Below, piece by piece: positions 52,809-60,627 of a stretch of 64,000 nucleotides of DNA. The stretch's first letter is position 1, and every line of letters starts with the position of its first letter. This DNA comes from Streptomyces sp. NBC_00457. GTDB taxonomy: Bacteria > Actinomycetota > Actinomycetes > Streptomycetales > Streptomycetaceae. The stretch covers positions 1,550,001 to 1,614,000 of the forward strand of contig NZ_CP107905.1 of NCBI RefSeq assembly GCF_036014015.1, in the 5' to 3' direction. The notes beneath the pieces are model-generated. The model saw only the letters and a program-made list of their open reading frames with translations. It was not told the origin of the DNA and made no database searches. A program made the translations under genes and the position numbers.

Positions 52809-53408
52809 TCAACCGATCATCCGCTTCCTCCACTGAGGGCCGATGCGCTTCCATTCGGCGTCCCAGTCGGCCAGGCGCCGCCGCGCCAGCAGCTCGCGCA
52901 CGAGCCACCCGCACAGCAGCACGCCGCCACCGGCACTCGCCCCGATCAGCACCCCCGCGAATGCCGCCTCCAACTTCGTCTCGGTCGCGGTGGCGGGCTC
53001 GGAGACCAGCTTGCCCGTGCGGTCCGTCCACACGGTGACCGCAGTGCCCGTCTTGCTGCCCGGCTCGACCTTCGCCGGGCCCGTACGCGCGGAGCCGTCA
53101 GGGGCCGTCCAGCGCGCCTTCGCCCATACCGTGCCGGTGCTGGATCCGGAAGCCGTCAAGGCCAGGGTCTTGGCCGCGTCCTGCGTCAGTACGGCCGCTA
53201 CGGGGTGGACCTCCGCGCGCCGTGAGGCGATGCCGTCCGCCACGGACTCCGAGGCCATCCAGCCGGCGGACACGCCGCCCAGGAGGGCCAGAGTCCAAGT
53301 GCAGAGCACGATCCAGGCCTCCAAGCGGTCGCTGCGGCGTCGCAGGGGGCTGCGCCGCCACCGCCAGAACCGCACCTTCGTCACCTTCGTGCGCTGTGTC
53401 TTCGCCAT
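52809..53408 (-). CDS. Rv1733c-like two-helix membrane protein
   Basis: This 199-residue protein starts at ATG 53408. The basic start (KVRFWRWRRSPLRRRSDRLE) leads into a first membrane helix (AWIVLCTWTLALLGGVSAGW). A roughly 95-residue external domain contains PVAAVLTQDAAKTLALTASG and VTVWTDRTGKLVSEPA. The second helix is AGVLIGASAGGGVLLCGWLV, and a cytoplasmic tail ends KRMIG. Topology and motifs match Rv1733c, a DosR-regulon membrane protein of M. tuberculosis. Function is unknown. A broken copy of the N-terminus is at 2637-2862. Confidence 0.9.
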   Translation of the reverse strand: MAKTQRTKVTKVRFWRWRRSPLRRRSDRLEAWIVLCTWTLALLGGVSAGWMASESVADGIASRRAEVHPVAAVLTQDAAKTLALTASGSSTGTVWAKARWTAPDGSARTGPAKVEPGSKTGTAVTVWTDRTGKLVSEPATATETKLEAAFAGVLIGASAGGGVLLCGWLVRELLARRRLADWDAEWKRIGPQWRKRMIG

Positions 53409-53543
53409 CGGTGGACACCCCCTAACGAGTACCGCGAGCGATTCGTGACACCTGCCGCTTGGAAACGTGCCACGGTGCGCGGTCCGCCAGCAGGGGCCGA
53501 CCAGGCTTGCTCGCCGGGACGTCCGGGCCAAGTTCCCCGGCCC

Positions 53544-54266
53544 TTATGGGCCGTTCGGCACGGGTGCGTCCGGGATGGTGCCCGCGTCGTCCGGGAGGTC
53601 CGGGTCGAGGTCCGGATGGCGGCGTTGGCCCATGAGCGCGCAGTCCACGTCCACCACGCCCTCCACGGCCCGCACCAGGCCTACGGCGACGGGGACGAGT
53701 CCGGTGTCGCGGATGCGGCCGGTGAGCGTGACGATCCCGTCGTGCACCTCCACCCGGATCGGCTCGACCGGAGTGGGGAACAGGTGGGCGACGACCTCGC
53801 GGCGGATCTGCCCGGCGATGTCCTCGTCGTCCCGCAGGAACACCTTGAGCAGGTCGGCGCGGCTGACAATGCCCTGCAGCACGCCCTGGTCGTCGACGAC
53901 CGGCAGCCGCTTGACCTTGCGCCGGGCCATGAGGTGCGCGGCCTGCGCCAAGGTCGCGCCCGCTCCGACGGTGATGACCGGAGCGGTCATCAGCTCCTCG
54001 GCCGTGACCGCGCCGGCCTTGACCAGATCGGACAGGCGCCGCAACTGCGTGTACCGGTCCGGGTCGCCGTCGCGGAACGCCTCCTTGGGAAGCAGATCAC
54101 CCTCGGAGACAACACCGACGACCCGGTTCTCGCCGTCCAGCACGGGAAGGGCGCTGACCTTGCGCCGCTGCATGGCCTTCACGATGTCCTTGAACGTCGC
54201 GCCACGGCGCAGGGCCACGACCCTACTGGTCATGACATCGCTCACGATGTGCGGAGTACTGTGCAT
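53544..54266 (-). CDS. CBS-pair and BON-domain protein
   Basis: The protein has 240 residues. CBS1 (SDVMTSRVVALRRGATFKDI, VSALPVLDGENRVVGVVSEG), CBS2 (LMTAPVITVGAGATLAQAAH, VKRLPVVDDQGVLQGIVSRA) and BON ([37 protein letters not shown]) are followed by an acidic, Pro-rich tail (DLDPDLPDDAGTIPDAPV). It is the paralog of 49367-50032 in the hydrogenase operon. It sits 24 bases downstream of an HTH-less cNMP-binding gene on the same strand, so the same two partner types are paired here without the hydrogenase. Confidence 0.92.
   Translation of the reverse strand: MHSTPHIVSDVMTSRVVALRRGATFKDIVKAMQRRKVSALPVLDGENRVVGVVSEGDLLPKEAFRDGDPDRYTQLRRLSDLVKAGAVTAEELMTAPVITVGAGATLAQAAHLMARRKVKRLPVVDDQGVLQGIVSRADLLKVFLRDDEDIAGQIRREVVAHLFPTPVEPIRVEVHDGIVTLTGRIRDTGLVPVAVGLVRAVEGVVDVDCALMGQRRHPDLDPDLPDDAGTIPDAPVPNGP
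53548..53561 (-). promoter_or_regulatory. OsdR/DevR-like box overlapping the CBS-BON gene end
   Basis: GGGCCGTTCGGCAC (53548-53561), with a weaker CGGCCC half ending at 53543, lies 140-153 bases upstream of the Rv1733c-like start at 53408 and inside the last codons of the CBS-BON gene. It could drive the Rv1733c-like gene. Spacing to the partner (18 bp) is off the usual 20-22. Confidence 0.45.
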
Positions 54267-54290
54267 GGCGTCCTCCGGGGCGCTAGGGGC

Positions 54291-54746
54291 TTACAGATTG
54301 AGGCGCGCGCCGGCCGAGCGCAGACGATGGTCGATGACCCTGCCGACCCAGCGGGCGACCGCGCTCCCCATCGCCGGATCGGCCTGGCATATCTGCCGTA
54401 CGGCGGCGGCGTCGAATTCGTGGGCGCGCACCGACGTCACCGTCTCTGCGCCCGCCTGCCAGACGTAGGGCGGCGTGAGCCAGGACCAGCCGACGAGGTC
54501 GCCGAAGCCCAGCGGCTCGGTTACGGCCGTGCCGTCACCGGGCACGCGGACAGCGAGGGCGACCGTGCCGGAACGCACGATCCAGAAGTGGTCGGCCCGT
54601 TCACCCTCACTGAACAGGCGGATGCCCTGAGGGAGACCCACATCGCGGGCCATGCTCATGAGCCTGCCCCGGTAGTCGACGGGCAGCATCCCGGCCATAC
54701 GGGGCGCTGCCGTGCTGGTCATCGTGGTGACGTCGTTGAGGTCCAT
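54291..54746 (-). CDS. Crp/Fnr-type cyclic-nucleotide-binding protein without HTH
   Basis: This 151-residue cNMP-binding beta-roll contains GLPQGIRLFSEGERADHFWI, RSGTVALAVRVPGDGTAVTE and LGFGDLVGWSWLTPPYVWQA. It ends soon after VGRVIDHRLRSAGARLNL, so no DNA-binding domain exists. It matches the protein at 46005-46463 in length and in the GWSW-PPY-WQ loop. It is followed by the CBS-BON gene (24-base gap) and is divergent from a USP gene across a box-rich promoter. Confidence 0.88.
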   Translation of the reverse strand: MDLNDVTTMTSTAAPRMAGMLPVDYRGRLMSMARDVGLPQGIRLFSEGERADHFWIVRSGTVALAVRVPGDGTAVTEPLGFGDLVGWSWLTPPYVWQAGAETVTSVRAHEFDAAAVRQICQADPAMGSAVARWVGRVIDHRLRSAGARLNL

Positions 54747-54809
54747 CGCTCACTCCTCCACGTGGTCACGCGACGCCTTCAGCTTCGGACACGAACGCGC
54801 CGGGCACAT

Positions 54810-54865
54810 GGGCCGAGTGGCCCTGTCCCTGGTTCCGGTGGGCCCCGAAGCAAGGCCCCGCGGCC
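54810..54865. promoter_or_regulatory. OsdR/DevR-like boxes between cNMP-binding gene and USP
   Basis: GGGCCGAGTGGCCC (54810-54823) is the best match. Further related halves follow: GGTGGGCC (54837-54844) and AGGCCCCGCGGCCC (54852-54865). They lie between the divergent starts at 54746 and 54953, so either or both transcripts may use them. Confidence 0.6.
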
Positions 54866-54952
54866 CATGCCTCGGCCTCTTCCCCAGGGAGATGCTGGTC
54901 CTAGGGGGACCCCGCAGGGCGGCCTGCGGAACTCACCGGGGAGGTGTTGGCC

Positions 54953-55837
54953 GTGCTTCGCCCCGTAGTCGTAGGACTTGACGGTTCACGCGAGAGCCTT
55001 GCTGCCGCCGATTGGGCGGCCAGGGAGGCTCTGCTGCGCGGCCTGCCGCTGCGTCTGGTGCACGCGTGGCAGGCGTGGTCGCCCGAGGAGTCGCGTCTTC
55101 CGGAGCTCGACGCACCGCGCTTCTGGGCGCGGCGGATCCTGCGTGACGCCATGGACCGGATCAGCGAGCGCTATCCGCAGGTGTATCTCAGCGCCGAGCA
55201 GATTCCCCGGCCCGCGCCCGAGGCCCTCATCTCAGCTGGCGCGGAGGGCGAACTGCTCGTCCTGGGCAGCCAGGCGCTCAGCGGGTTCGGTGGATTCTTG
55301 GCCGGCTCCGTGGCACTGGCGACGGTGGCCCATGTGCCGCGGCCCGTGATACTCGTCCGGGCGGACGAGACCGCCGAGGCCGAGCACATGCCGGACGCCG
55401 ACGGCCGGCCCTCGGCCGACGGCCCGTACCGCGAGGTCGTGGTGGGCGTGGACGCGGCACACCCGTGCGAGGAGATGCTTGCGTTCGCCTTCGAGAGCGC
55501 GGCGCTGCGTTCCACATCACTCCTCGCGGTCCACTCGTCGCATTTGTCATCCGCCTACGGGCACGTCCCGGGCACCGCGAACGGAAAGGCAGAGGCCGCG
55601 CACGCCCTGGCATCCGCGCTCCGGCCCTGGCGGGAGAAGTACCCGGCGGTGACCGTTCGGGCGCTTGTGGAGAGCGGTCGTCCGGCGCAGCTTCTGCTGA
55701 ACGCGGCGGCGGACGCCGGCCTGTTGGTCGTCGGCCGCAGGATTCGCCCGACCAGGCTGGGTGCCCAAACAGGGCCGGTCGCGCACGCCGTGATGCACCA
55801 TGTCCGCTGCCCGGTCGCCATCGTGCCGCACGAGTGA
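54953..55837 (+). CDS. Universal stress protein, tandem UspA domains
   Basis: The product has 294 residues. GTG 54953 is chosen because GGGGAGG (54938-54944) is 8 bases before it; GTG 54944 would overlap that site. Domain 1: VVVGLDGSRESLAAADWAAR, ending LVLGSQALSGFGGFLAGSVA. Domain 2: YREVVVGVDAAHPCEEMLAF, ending VVGRRIRPTRLGAQTGPVAH and CPVAIVPHE. It is most like the USP at 32898-33800. Confidence 0.93.
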   Translation: MLRPVVVGLDGSRESLAAADWAAREALLRGLPLRLVHAWQAWSPEESRLPELDAPRFWARRILRDAMDRISERYPQVYLSAEQIPRPAPEALISAGAEGELLVLGSQALSGFGGFLAGSVALATVAHVPRPVILVRADETAEAEHMPDADGRPSADGPYREVVVGVDAAHPCEEMLAFAFESAALRSTSLLAVHSSHLSSAYGHVPGTANGKAEAAHALASALRPWREKYPAVTVRALVESGRPAQLLLNAAADAGLLVVGRRIRPTRLGAQTGPVAHAVMHHVRCPVAIVPHE

Positions 55838-55879
55838 CTGCCAACGGCATGGCTCCCGTCCCGTTTCTCTGTACCCCTC

Positions 55880-55893
55880 GGGACGTTCGGCCT
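55880..55893. promoter_or_regulatory. Single OsdR/DevR-like box before gene remnants
   Basis: GGGACGTTCGGCCT lies 43 bases after the USP stop and before a decayed iron-sulfur gene end. It may be the orphan promoter of a lost gene. No second copy at 20-22 bp is evident. Confidence 0.4.
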
Positions 55894-56004
55894 CTGTACC
55901 GCGCCAGTCACGGCGGCTGAGTTGCTGTCAGTGGCGGCGTTCGTGGAGGGTCGGTGCGCGCAGGCGTTCCCGAGCTTCGGCTCGGAACGCACCGGAGGCC
56001 CGCC

Positions 56005-56135
56005 GCTGCCCGTGCGACAACTGCTACGGCGTCTGCCCCGACAACGCCATCACCAAGCTCTGACCCGGCAAGGGCTGCGCACTGTGCGTGGCCGAATGCC
56101 CGAGCGGGGCGATCGAGATGGTGCGGGAGGAGTGA
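56005..56135 (+). pseudogene. Ferredoxin-like C-terminal remnant of an oxidoreductase
   Basis: One frame reads RRCPCDNCYGVCPDNAITKL, then a TGA at 56061-56063, then PGKGCALCVAECPSGAIEMV and a stop at 56133. The Cys spacing is that of a 2x4Fe-4S ending found on glutamate-synthase-small-subunit-like oxidoreductases (DNCYGVCPDNA and CGLCVAECPCGAIEMV). A stretch between the halves seems deleted, and one base change (GGA to TGA) would explain the stop. The FAD domains upstream are gone. Confidence 0.6.
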
Positions 56136-56190
56136 GAACCCGGGCATGACCTGAGCCCTCGGTCCGCCGGGGGCTCAAAGTCTGTGTCCG

Positions 56191-56536
56191 TCAGCCGACG
56201 AACTCCCTCACCGCGGCCTTGAGTTCGGCCAGTCCCTTCTTCGCGTCGGAGTAGAACATGCCGGTCTTGGGGTTGGTGTAGAGCTCGTTGTCGATGCCCG
56301 CATAGCCGTGACCCATCGAGCGCTTGATGACAGCAACGCTCTTGGCCTTGTCGACGTCGAGGATGGGCATCCCTGAGATCGACAGCAGTTGGCTGCCGTC
56401 GGGGCGTACGCCACACGTCTCGCACCGCCGCCACGAGTCGGCCACCAGGCTCCGCACCCCCAGCAACCCTGGCGAAGTCACGAACCGCTCGTGCGCGGCG
56501 CAGCGCAGACGCCTGGGCGGTGGTGGCAGCGTCCAC
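56191..56536 (-). pseudogene. Composite remnant: GAF-regulator start joined to PntB end
   Basis: From 56536 downward the minus strand starts DAATTAQASALRRA, shifts frame, and continues HERFVTSPGLLGVRSLVADS and WRRCETCGVRPDG. That is the usual beginning of GAF-domain/Fis-type regulators. Without a break it goes on as LSISGMPILDVDKAKSVAVI, SMGHGYAGIDNELYTNPKTG and LAELKAAVREFVG, which is the end of the NAD(P) transhydrogenase beta subunit. Two unrelated genes have been fused by a deletion. The product, if made, would not work as either. Confidence 0.6.
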
Positions 56537-56657
56537 GGCACCTCCCGCGTCCTTCTCCTCGGCATGCCGCGCGAGCAGGGAACACTGCTACGACAACCAG
56601 AGCGACGAACAGCACGAGGATGGCCTTCACCACCGTGGCCGCCGAATCGTTGCGCCC

Positions 56658-58382
56658 CTAGTCCTTGGGCACCGGTACCCACCACACCAACGCCGTGCCT
56701 CCGTCGACCGGAGTGCTCAATTCCAGCTCCCCGCCCAGCTGTTCAGCTCGTTCGGCCAGGTTGCGCAGACCGCTCCGGCGGCCGTCGGGCGGCATGCCCA
56801 CGCCGTTGTCGGTGACCGTCAGCCGCAGCTGACGGCCGTCGGTCTCGAGGGCCACCGCGGCGCGGTCGGCGTGGGCGTGCCGAGCGACATTGGTCAATGC
56901 CTCGGAGAGCACCGCCACGACATGCTCGGCGGTCTCCTCGGGGACCTGGGTGTCCAGCAGGCCGTCCATCCGCAGGCTGGGCGCGAAGCCCAGCACGGGC
57001 GCGGCTTCCCCGATCACACGCACCACCCGTGCCCGCAGGCCGGGCCCGGACGCACCCTCGCGGGTACGCAGACCGAAGATCGTCGACCTGATGATTTTGA
57101 TGGTCTCGTCCAGGTCGTCCACGGCCCGCAGCACTCGCTCCGAGGCTTCCGTGTGCTTGATGAAGCGCCCCGCGCTCTGCAGGGTCATGCCGGTGGCGAA
57201 CAGCCGCTGGATCGCCAGGTCATGGAGGTCCCGGGCGATCCGGTCGCGGTCCTGGAGCATCGCGATCTGCTCGGCGTCCCGGCGCCGCTCCGCCAGCTCC
57301 ATCGCCACCGCGGCCTGAGCCGCGAAGCCCCGGAGCGGCTCGATCTCCTTCGCCGTGAACGCCGTCCGCCCCGCCTCGCGGACCAGCAGGACCACGCCGC
57401 GTACGCCGTCGCCGGCGCCGATGGGGACGGCCACGGCCGGGCCGAGACCCTCGAAGTGCGGGGGGCCCGCTGTGACCCGTCCGTCGTGGGCAATGTCGGG
57501 ACTCCTCACAGGGACAGCCTGGGAGAAGGCCTCGCCGATCAGGCTGCCCTCCACGGGCAGCACCAGCCCGCGGTGCACCTCCGCCTGCTGCCCGATCGCC
57601 AGTTCCTGGGTCAGGGAGCCGGTGTCCTCCATCGGCAGCGCGACCACGGCCAGTGCGGCGCCGGTGATCTCTCTGGCCCGTTCGGCGATCAGCCCGAGTA
57701 CCTCGCCGCGCTCGCTGCCGGACAGCAGACTGTGAGTGATCTCCTCACTCGCCTGCAGCCACCGCTCGCGCAGGCGGGACTCCTCATACAGGCGGGCATT
57801 GTCGATCGCCACACCAGCCGCGACAGCCAGGGTCGCCAGCACCGACTCGTCCTCCTCGTCGAACTGGACGCCGCCTCGCTTCTCGGTGAGGTAGAGGTTG
57901 CCGAACACCTGGTCCCGCACCCGGATCGGGACCCCGAGGAATGAGTTCATCGGCGGGTGGTGGGCCGGGAAGCCGTACGAGGCGGGGTGCTCGGAGATCT
58001 TTGCGAGCCGCAGGGGCTCGGGGCGCCGGATCAGTTCGCCGAGGATGCCGTGGCCCTCGGGGTAGTGACCGATCTTGGCGATCTGATCCTTGGTGAAGCC
58101 GACGGTCAGGAATTCCGACAGCCGTTTGCCGTCCGGTCCGATCACGCCCAGGGCCGCGTACTGGGCCTCGACCAGCACCGCAGCGGCTTCCACGATGCTG
58201 CGCAGTGCCTGCTCGAGGTCCAGTTCACGGCCGACCGAGAGCACGGCTTCCAGCAGGCTGTGCACCTTGTCGCGGGTGCCGCGGGCCGCGTCGAGCCGGG
58301 CCTGCAGTTCCTCGAGCAGTTCGTCCAGCCTCAGTTGCGGCAGCCTGACAAGGGCCTCCCTGGGCTGCTTGGGGCTTCCCAC
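56658..58382 (-). CDS. DevS/OsdK-like GAF-GAF sensor histidine kinase
   Basis: This 574-residue cytoplasmic kinase has GAF-A at about 55-200 (LDLEQALRSIVEAAAVLVEA, FPAHHPPMNSFLGVPIRVRD, FGNLYLTEKRGG) and GAF-B at 220-370. A HisKA_3 dimerisation helix carries RIARDLHDLAIQRLFATGMT (phospho-His about 387), and the HATPase domain has LSEALTNVARHAHADRAAVA and DNGVGMPPDGRRSGLRNLAE. In mycobacterial DevS the haem-ligating His lies in the YHPPM segment; here His142 of HHPPM is in the same place, so haem-based O2/NO/CO or redox sensing is likely. Its partner is the LuxR-type regulator at 59676, with the GAPDH gene between them. Confidence 0.95.
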   Translation of the reverse strand: MGSPKQPREALVRLPQLRLDELLEELQARLDAARGTRDKVHSLLEAVLSVGRELDLEQALRSIVEAAAVLVEAQYAALGVIGPDGKRLSEFLTVGFTKDQIAKIGHYPEGHGILGELIRRPEPLRLAKISEHPASYGFPAHHPPMNSFLGVPIRVRDQVFGNLYLTEKRGGVQFDEEDESVLATLAVAAGVAIDNARLYEESRLRERWLQASEEITHSLLSGSERGEVLGLIAERAREITGAALAVVALPMEDTGSLTQELAIGQQAEVHRGLVLPVEGSLIGEAFSQAVPVRSPDIAHDGRVTAGPPHFEGLGPAVAVPIGAGDGVRGVVLLVREAGRTAFTAKEIEPLRGFAAQAAVAMELAERRRDAEQIAMLQDRDRIARDLHDLAIQRLFATGMTLQSAGRFIKHTEASERVLRAVDDLDETIKIIRSTIFGLRTREGASGPGLRARVVRVIGEAAPVLGFAPSLRMDGLLDTQVPEETAEHVVAVLSEALTNVARHAHADRAAVALETDGRQLRLTVTDNGVGMPPDGRRSGLRNLAERAEQLGGELELSTPVDGGTALVWWVPVPKD

Positions 58383-58508
58383 CGGTGATCCTCCAGGTCC
58401 CCTGCAACGTTCCGACCGCCGACCGTTCCGTCATGTGCCACGGTAACGGTCCGGCGGAGGGACGGGACGGGAATCCGGCGCGGTCGCCCCGGCAGCAGTC
58501 GTCGCCGG

Positions 58509-59537
58509 TCAGCCCTTCGGGAGCCGGTCGGCGACGTACTCGGTGAGGTCGAGGAGCCGGTTGGTGTACCCCCACTCGTTGTCGTACCAGCCGAAGACCT
58601 TCACCAGGTTGCCGTGGGCCTGGGTGAGCGGGGCGTCGAAGACGCAGGAGGCGGGGTCGCCGACGACGTCGCGGGAGACGATCGGGGCGTCGGACACCCG
58701 CAGGATGCCCTTCAGCGGGCCCTCGGAGGCCTCCCGGTAGGCAGCGTTGACCTCGTCGGCGGTCACGGGCCGGTCCAGCACCACGGCGAGGTCGGTCAGC
58801 GAACCGTCCTCGACCGGCACCCGCACGGCGATGCCGTCCAGGGTCCCGGCCAGCTCCGGCAGGACGAGGCCGACCGCTCGGGCGGCTCCGGTGCTGGTGG
58901 GAATGATGTTGACGGCGGCGCTGCGGCCGCGGCGGAGGTCCTTGTGCGGGCCGTCGAGGATCACCTGGTCGTTGGTGTAGCCGTGGATGGTCGTCATCAG
59001 GCCCTTGTCGATGCCGAAGCTCTCGTCGAGGACCTTCACCATCGGGGCCACGCAGTTGGTGGTGCAGGAGGCGTTGGAGACGACGTCGTCCTTGTCCGGG
59101 TCGTACGTGCCTTCGTTGACGCCCATGACGATCGTGGCGTCGACGCCCTTGCCGGGCACGGAGAGCAGCACCTTGCGGGCCCCGCCCTTCAGGTGCAGTC
59201 CGGCGTCGGCGCGGCTACGGAAGCGGCCGGTCGCCTCGATGACGATGTCCACGCCCAGGTCGCCCCAGGCCAGGGCCGCCGGGTCGCGCTCGGCGGTGAC
59301 GGCGATACGGTGCCCGTCCACGGTGATCGAGTCGTCGTCGTGCTCGACGGCGCGGCCGAGGCGGCCGTACGTCGAGTCGTACTCCAGCAGATGGGCCAGC
59401 GTCGCCGGCGAGGTGACGTCGTTGACCGCGACGACCTCGACCGGTGTGCCGGTCCCGGCCTCCGCGCGCTCCAGCACGCAGCGCAGGTAGTTGCGCCCGA
59501 TGCGGCCGAAACCGTTGATGCCCACGCGTACGCTCAT
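58509..59537 (-). CDS. gap: Glyceraldehyde-3-phosphate dehydrogenase, type I
   Basis: The protein has 342 residues with ATG at 59537. VRVGINGFGRIGRNYLRC is the NAD-binding loop. SNASCTTNCVAPMVKVLDES holds catalytic Cys158, with HGYTNDQVILDGPHKDLRRG and YDNEWGYTNRLLDLTEYVAD downstream. It oxidises glyceraldehyde 3-phosphate in glycolysis. It is unusual as a gene placed between a regulator and its kinase. The box pair at 59607-59642 marks it as a hypoxia-induced isozyme, apart from the housekeeping one expected elsewhere. Confidence 0.96.
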   Translation of the reverse strand: MSVRVGINGFGRIGRNYLRCVLERAEAGTGTPVEVVAVNDVTSPATLAHLLEYDSTYGRLGRAVEHDDDSITVDGHRIAVTAERDPAALAWGDLGVDIVIEATGRFRSRADAGLHLKGGARKVLLSVPGKGVDATIVMGVNEGTYDPDKDDVVSNASCTTNCVAPMVKVLDESFGIDKGLMTTIHGYTNDQVILDGPHKDLRRGRSAAVNIIPTSTGAARAVGLVLPELAGTLDGIAVRVPVEDGSLTDLAVVLDRPVTADEVNAAYREASEGPLKGILRVSDAPIVSRDVVGDPASCVFDAPLTQAHGNLVKVFGWYDNEWGYTNRLLDLTEYVADRLPKG

Positions 59538-59606
59538 GTCCTTCGCCCTCCCATGGGAAATCCGGTGTCCGCTGTCAGCTTGCGGGCCGTTGAGCGAGCA
59601 GGGCAT

Positions 59607-59642
59607 GGGCCGCACGGGGACGAACCGAGGGACCTTCGGCCC
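59607..59642 (-). promoter_or_regulatory. OsdR/DevR-like box pair upstream of gap
   Basis: GGGACCTTCGGCCC (59629-59642) and GGGCCGCACGGGGA (59607-59620) start 22 bp apart, 70-105 bases upstream of the GAPDH start and just after the response regulator stop. Confidence 0.7.
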
Positions 59643-59675
59643 AGCGCCCAACCGCGGGTCACCGGCGCGGGAGCC

Positions 59676-60371
59676 TCAGTGGCTGCCTTCCTGATTCATC
59701 CGGTCCTGGGCCTGGGTGGCGATGACGGCGGCCTGAATACGCCGCTCCACACCGAGTTTGGCCAGCAGACGGGAGATGTGGTTCTTCACCGTCTTTTCAG
59801 CAAGGTAGAGCCGCTCACCGATTTGGCGATTGGTGAGTCCCTCGCCGATCAAGGCCAGGATCTCCCGCTCCCGGTCGGTCAGGCCCGGCAGCGCCTCCGG
59901 CTGCGCCTCCTCGTGCTGGCCTTTGCGAAGGCGGGCCATCAGCTTGGTGGTGGCGCTCGGGTCGAGCAGGGACTGTCCCCCAGCCACCGTTCGGACGGCG
60001 GACACCAGGTCCGAGCCCCGGATCTGCTTGAGGACGTAGCCGGACGCCCCAGCCATGATCGAGTCGAGAAGCGCCTCCTCGTCGTCGAACGAGGTCAGCA
60101 TCAGGCAGGTCAGCTCCGGCATGCGCGAGCGCAGCTCCCGGCACACGGTCACACCGTCGCCGTCGGGCAGCCGGACGTCCAGCACGGCCACCTGCGGGCG
60201 CAGGGCGGGGACGCGCACCAGGGCCTGCTCGACGGTGCCGGCCTCGCCGATCACGGTGATGTCCGGCTCGTCGTTCAGCAGATCGCGCACCCCGCGTCGT
60301 ACCACCTCGTGGTCGTCCAGCAGGAAGACCCGGATCGGGTCGTGCGGGTCGGTCTGCTCACTGGCGGCCAT
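59676..60371 (-). CDS. DevR/OsdR-like LuxR-family response regulator
   Basis: The protein has 231 residues with ATG at 60371. The receiver domain at about 12-130 has [30 protein letters not shown] with phospho-acceptor Asp65, and [20 protein letters not shown]. The LuxR-type helix-turn-helix at 165-225 has [40 protein letters not shown] and AKLGVERR. The overall pattern is close to mycobacterial DevR, including the KQIRGSDLV linker. It most likely binds the palindromic boxes found throughout the window, including its own promoter (60469-60482). Confidence 0.95.
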   Translation of the reverse strand: MAASEQTDPHDPIRVFLLDDHEVVRRGVRDLLNDEPDITVIGEAGTVEQALVRVPALRPQVAVLDVRLPDGDGVTVCRELRSRMPELTCLMLTSFDDEEALLDSIMAGASGYVLKQIRGSDLVSAVRTVAGGQSLLDPSATTKLMARLRKGQHEEAQPEALPGLTDREREILALIGEGLTNRQIGERLYLAEKTVKNHISRLLAKLGVERRIQAAVIATQAQDRMNQEGSH

Positions 60372-60454
60372 CGATGGCTCCTCGGGTCCGCATCTTTCGC
60401 CGTCGCCCGCCCACGGACGGTTTCGGCCTCCATACAGAAATCCTTGCCGCGTCA

Positions 60455-60543
60455 GGGCCGAAAGACCAGGGCCGGTCGGCCCTGATTGGAGCCCGCTCAC
60501 GACGACTGGGGCCGACCGGCCCACCCGACGGGACGACCGGCAC
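60455..60543. promoter_or_regulatory. Cluster of OsdR/DevR-like boxes, response regulator and PPDK
   Basis: Four boxes lie between the divergent starts at 60371 and 60628: GGGCCGAAAGACCA (60455-60468), GGGCCGGTCGGCCC (60469-60482), GGGCCGACCGGCCC (60509-60522) and GGGACGACCGGCAC (60530-60543). The last two start 21 bp apart and face PPDK. The first two lie nearer the regulator gene, suggesting autoregulation. Confidence 0.78.
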
Positions 60544-60627
60544 CTGCCCTCGTACCGGTATCCGTTCGACGCTGGAACGGAACGGAGCCCCGCCAAGCTG
60601 CGGAACGAAGCTGAGGAGCACTGCGTC

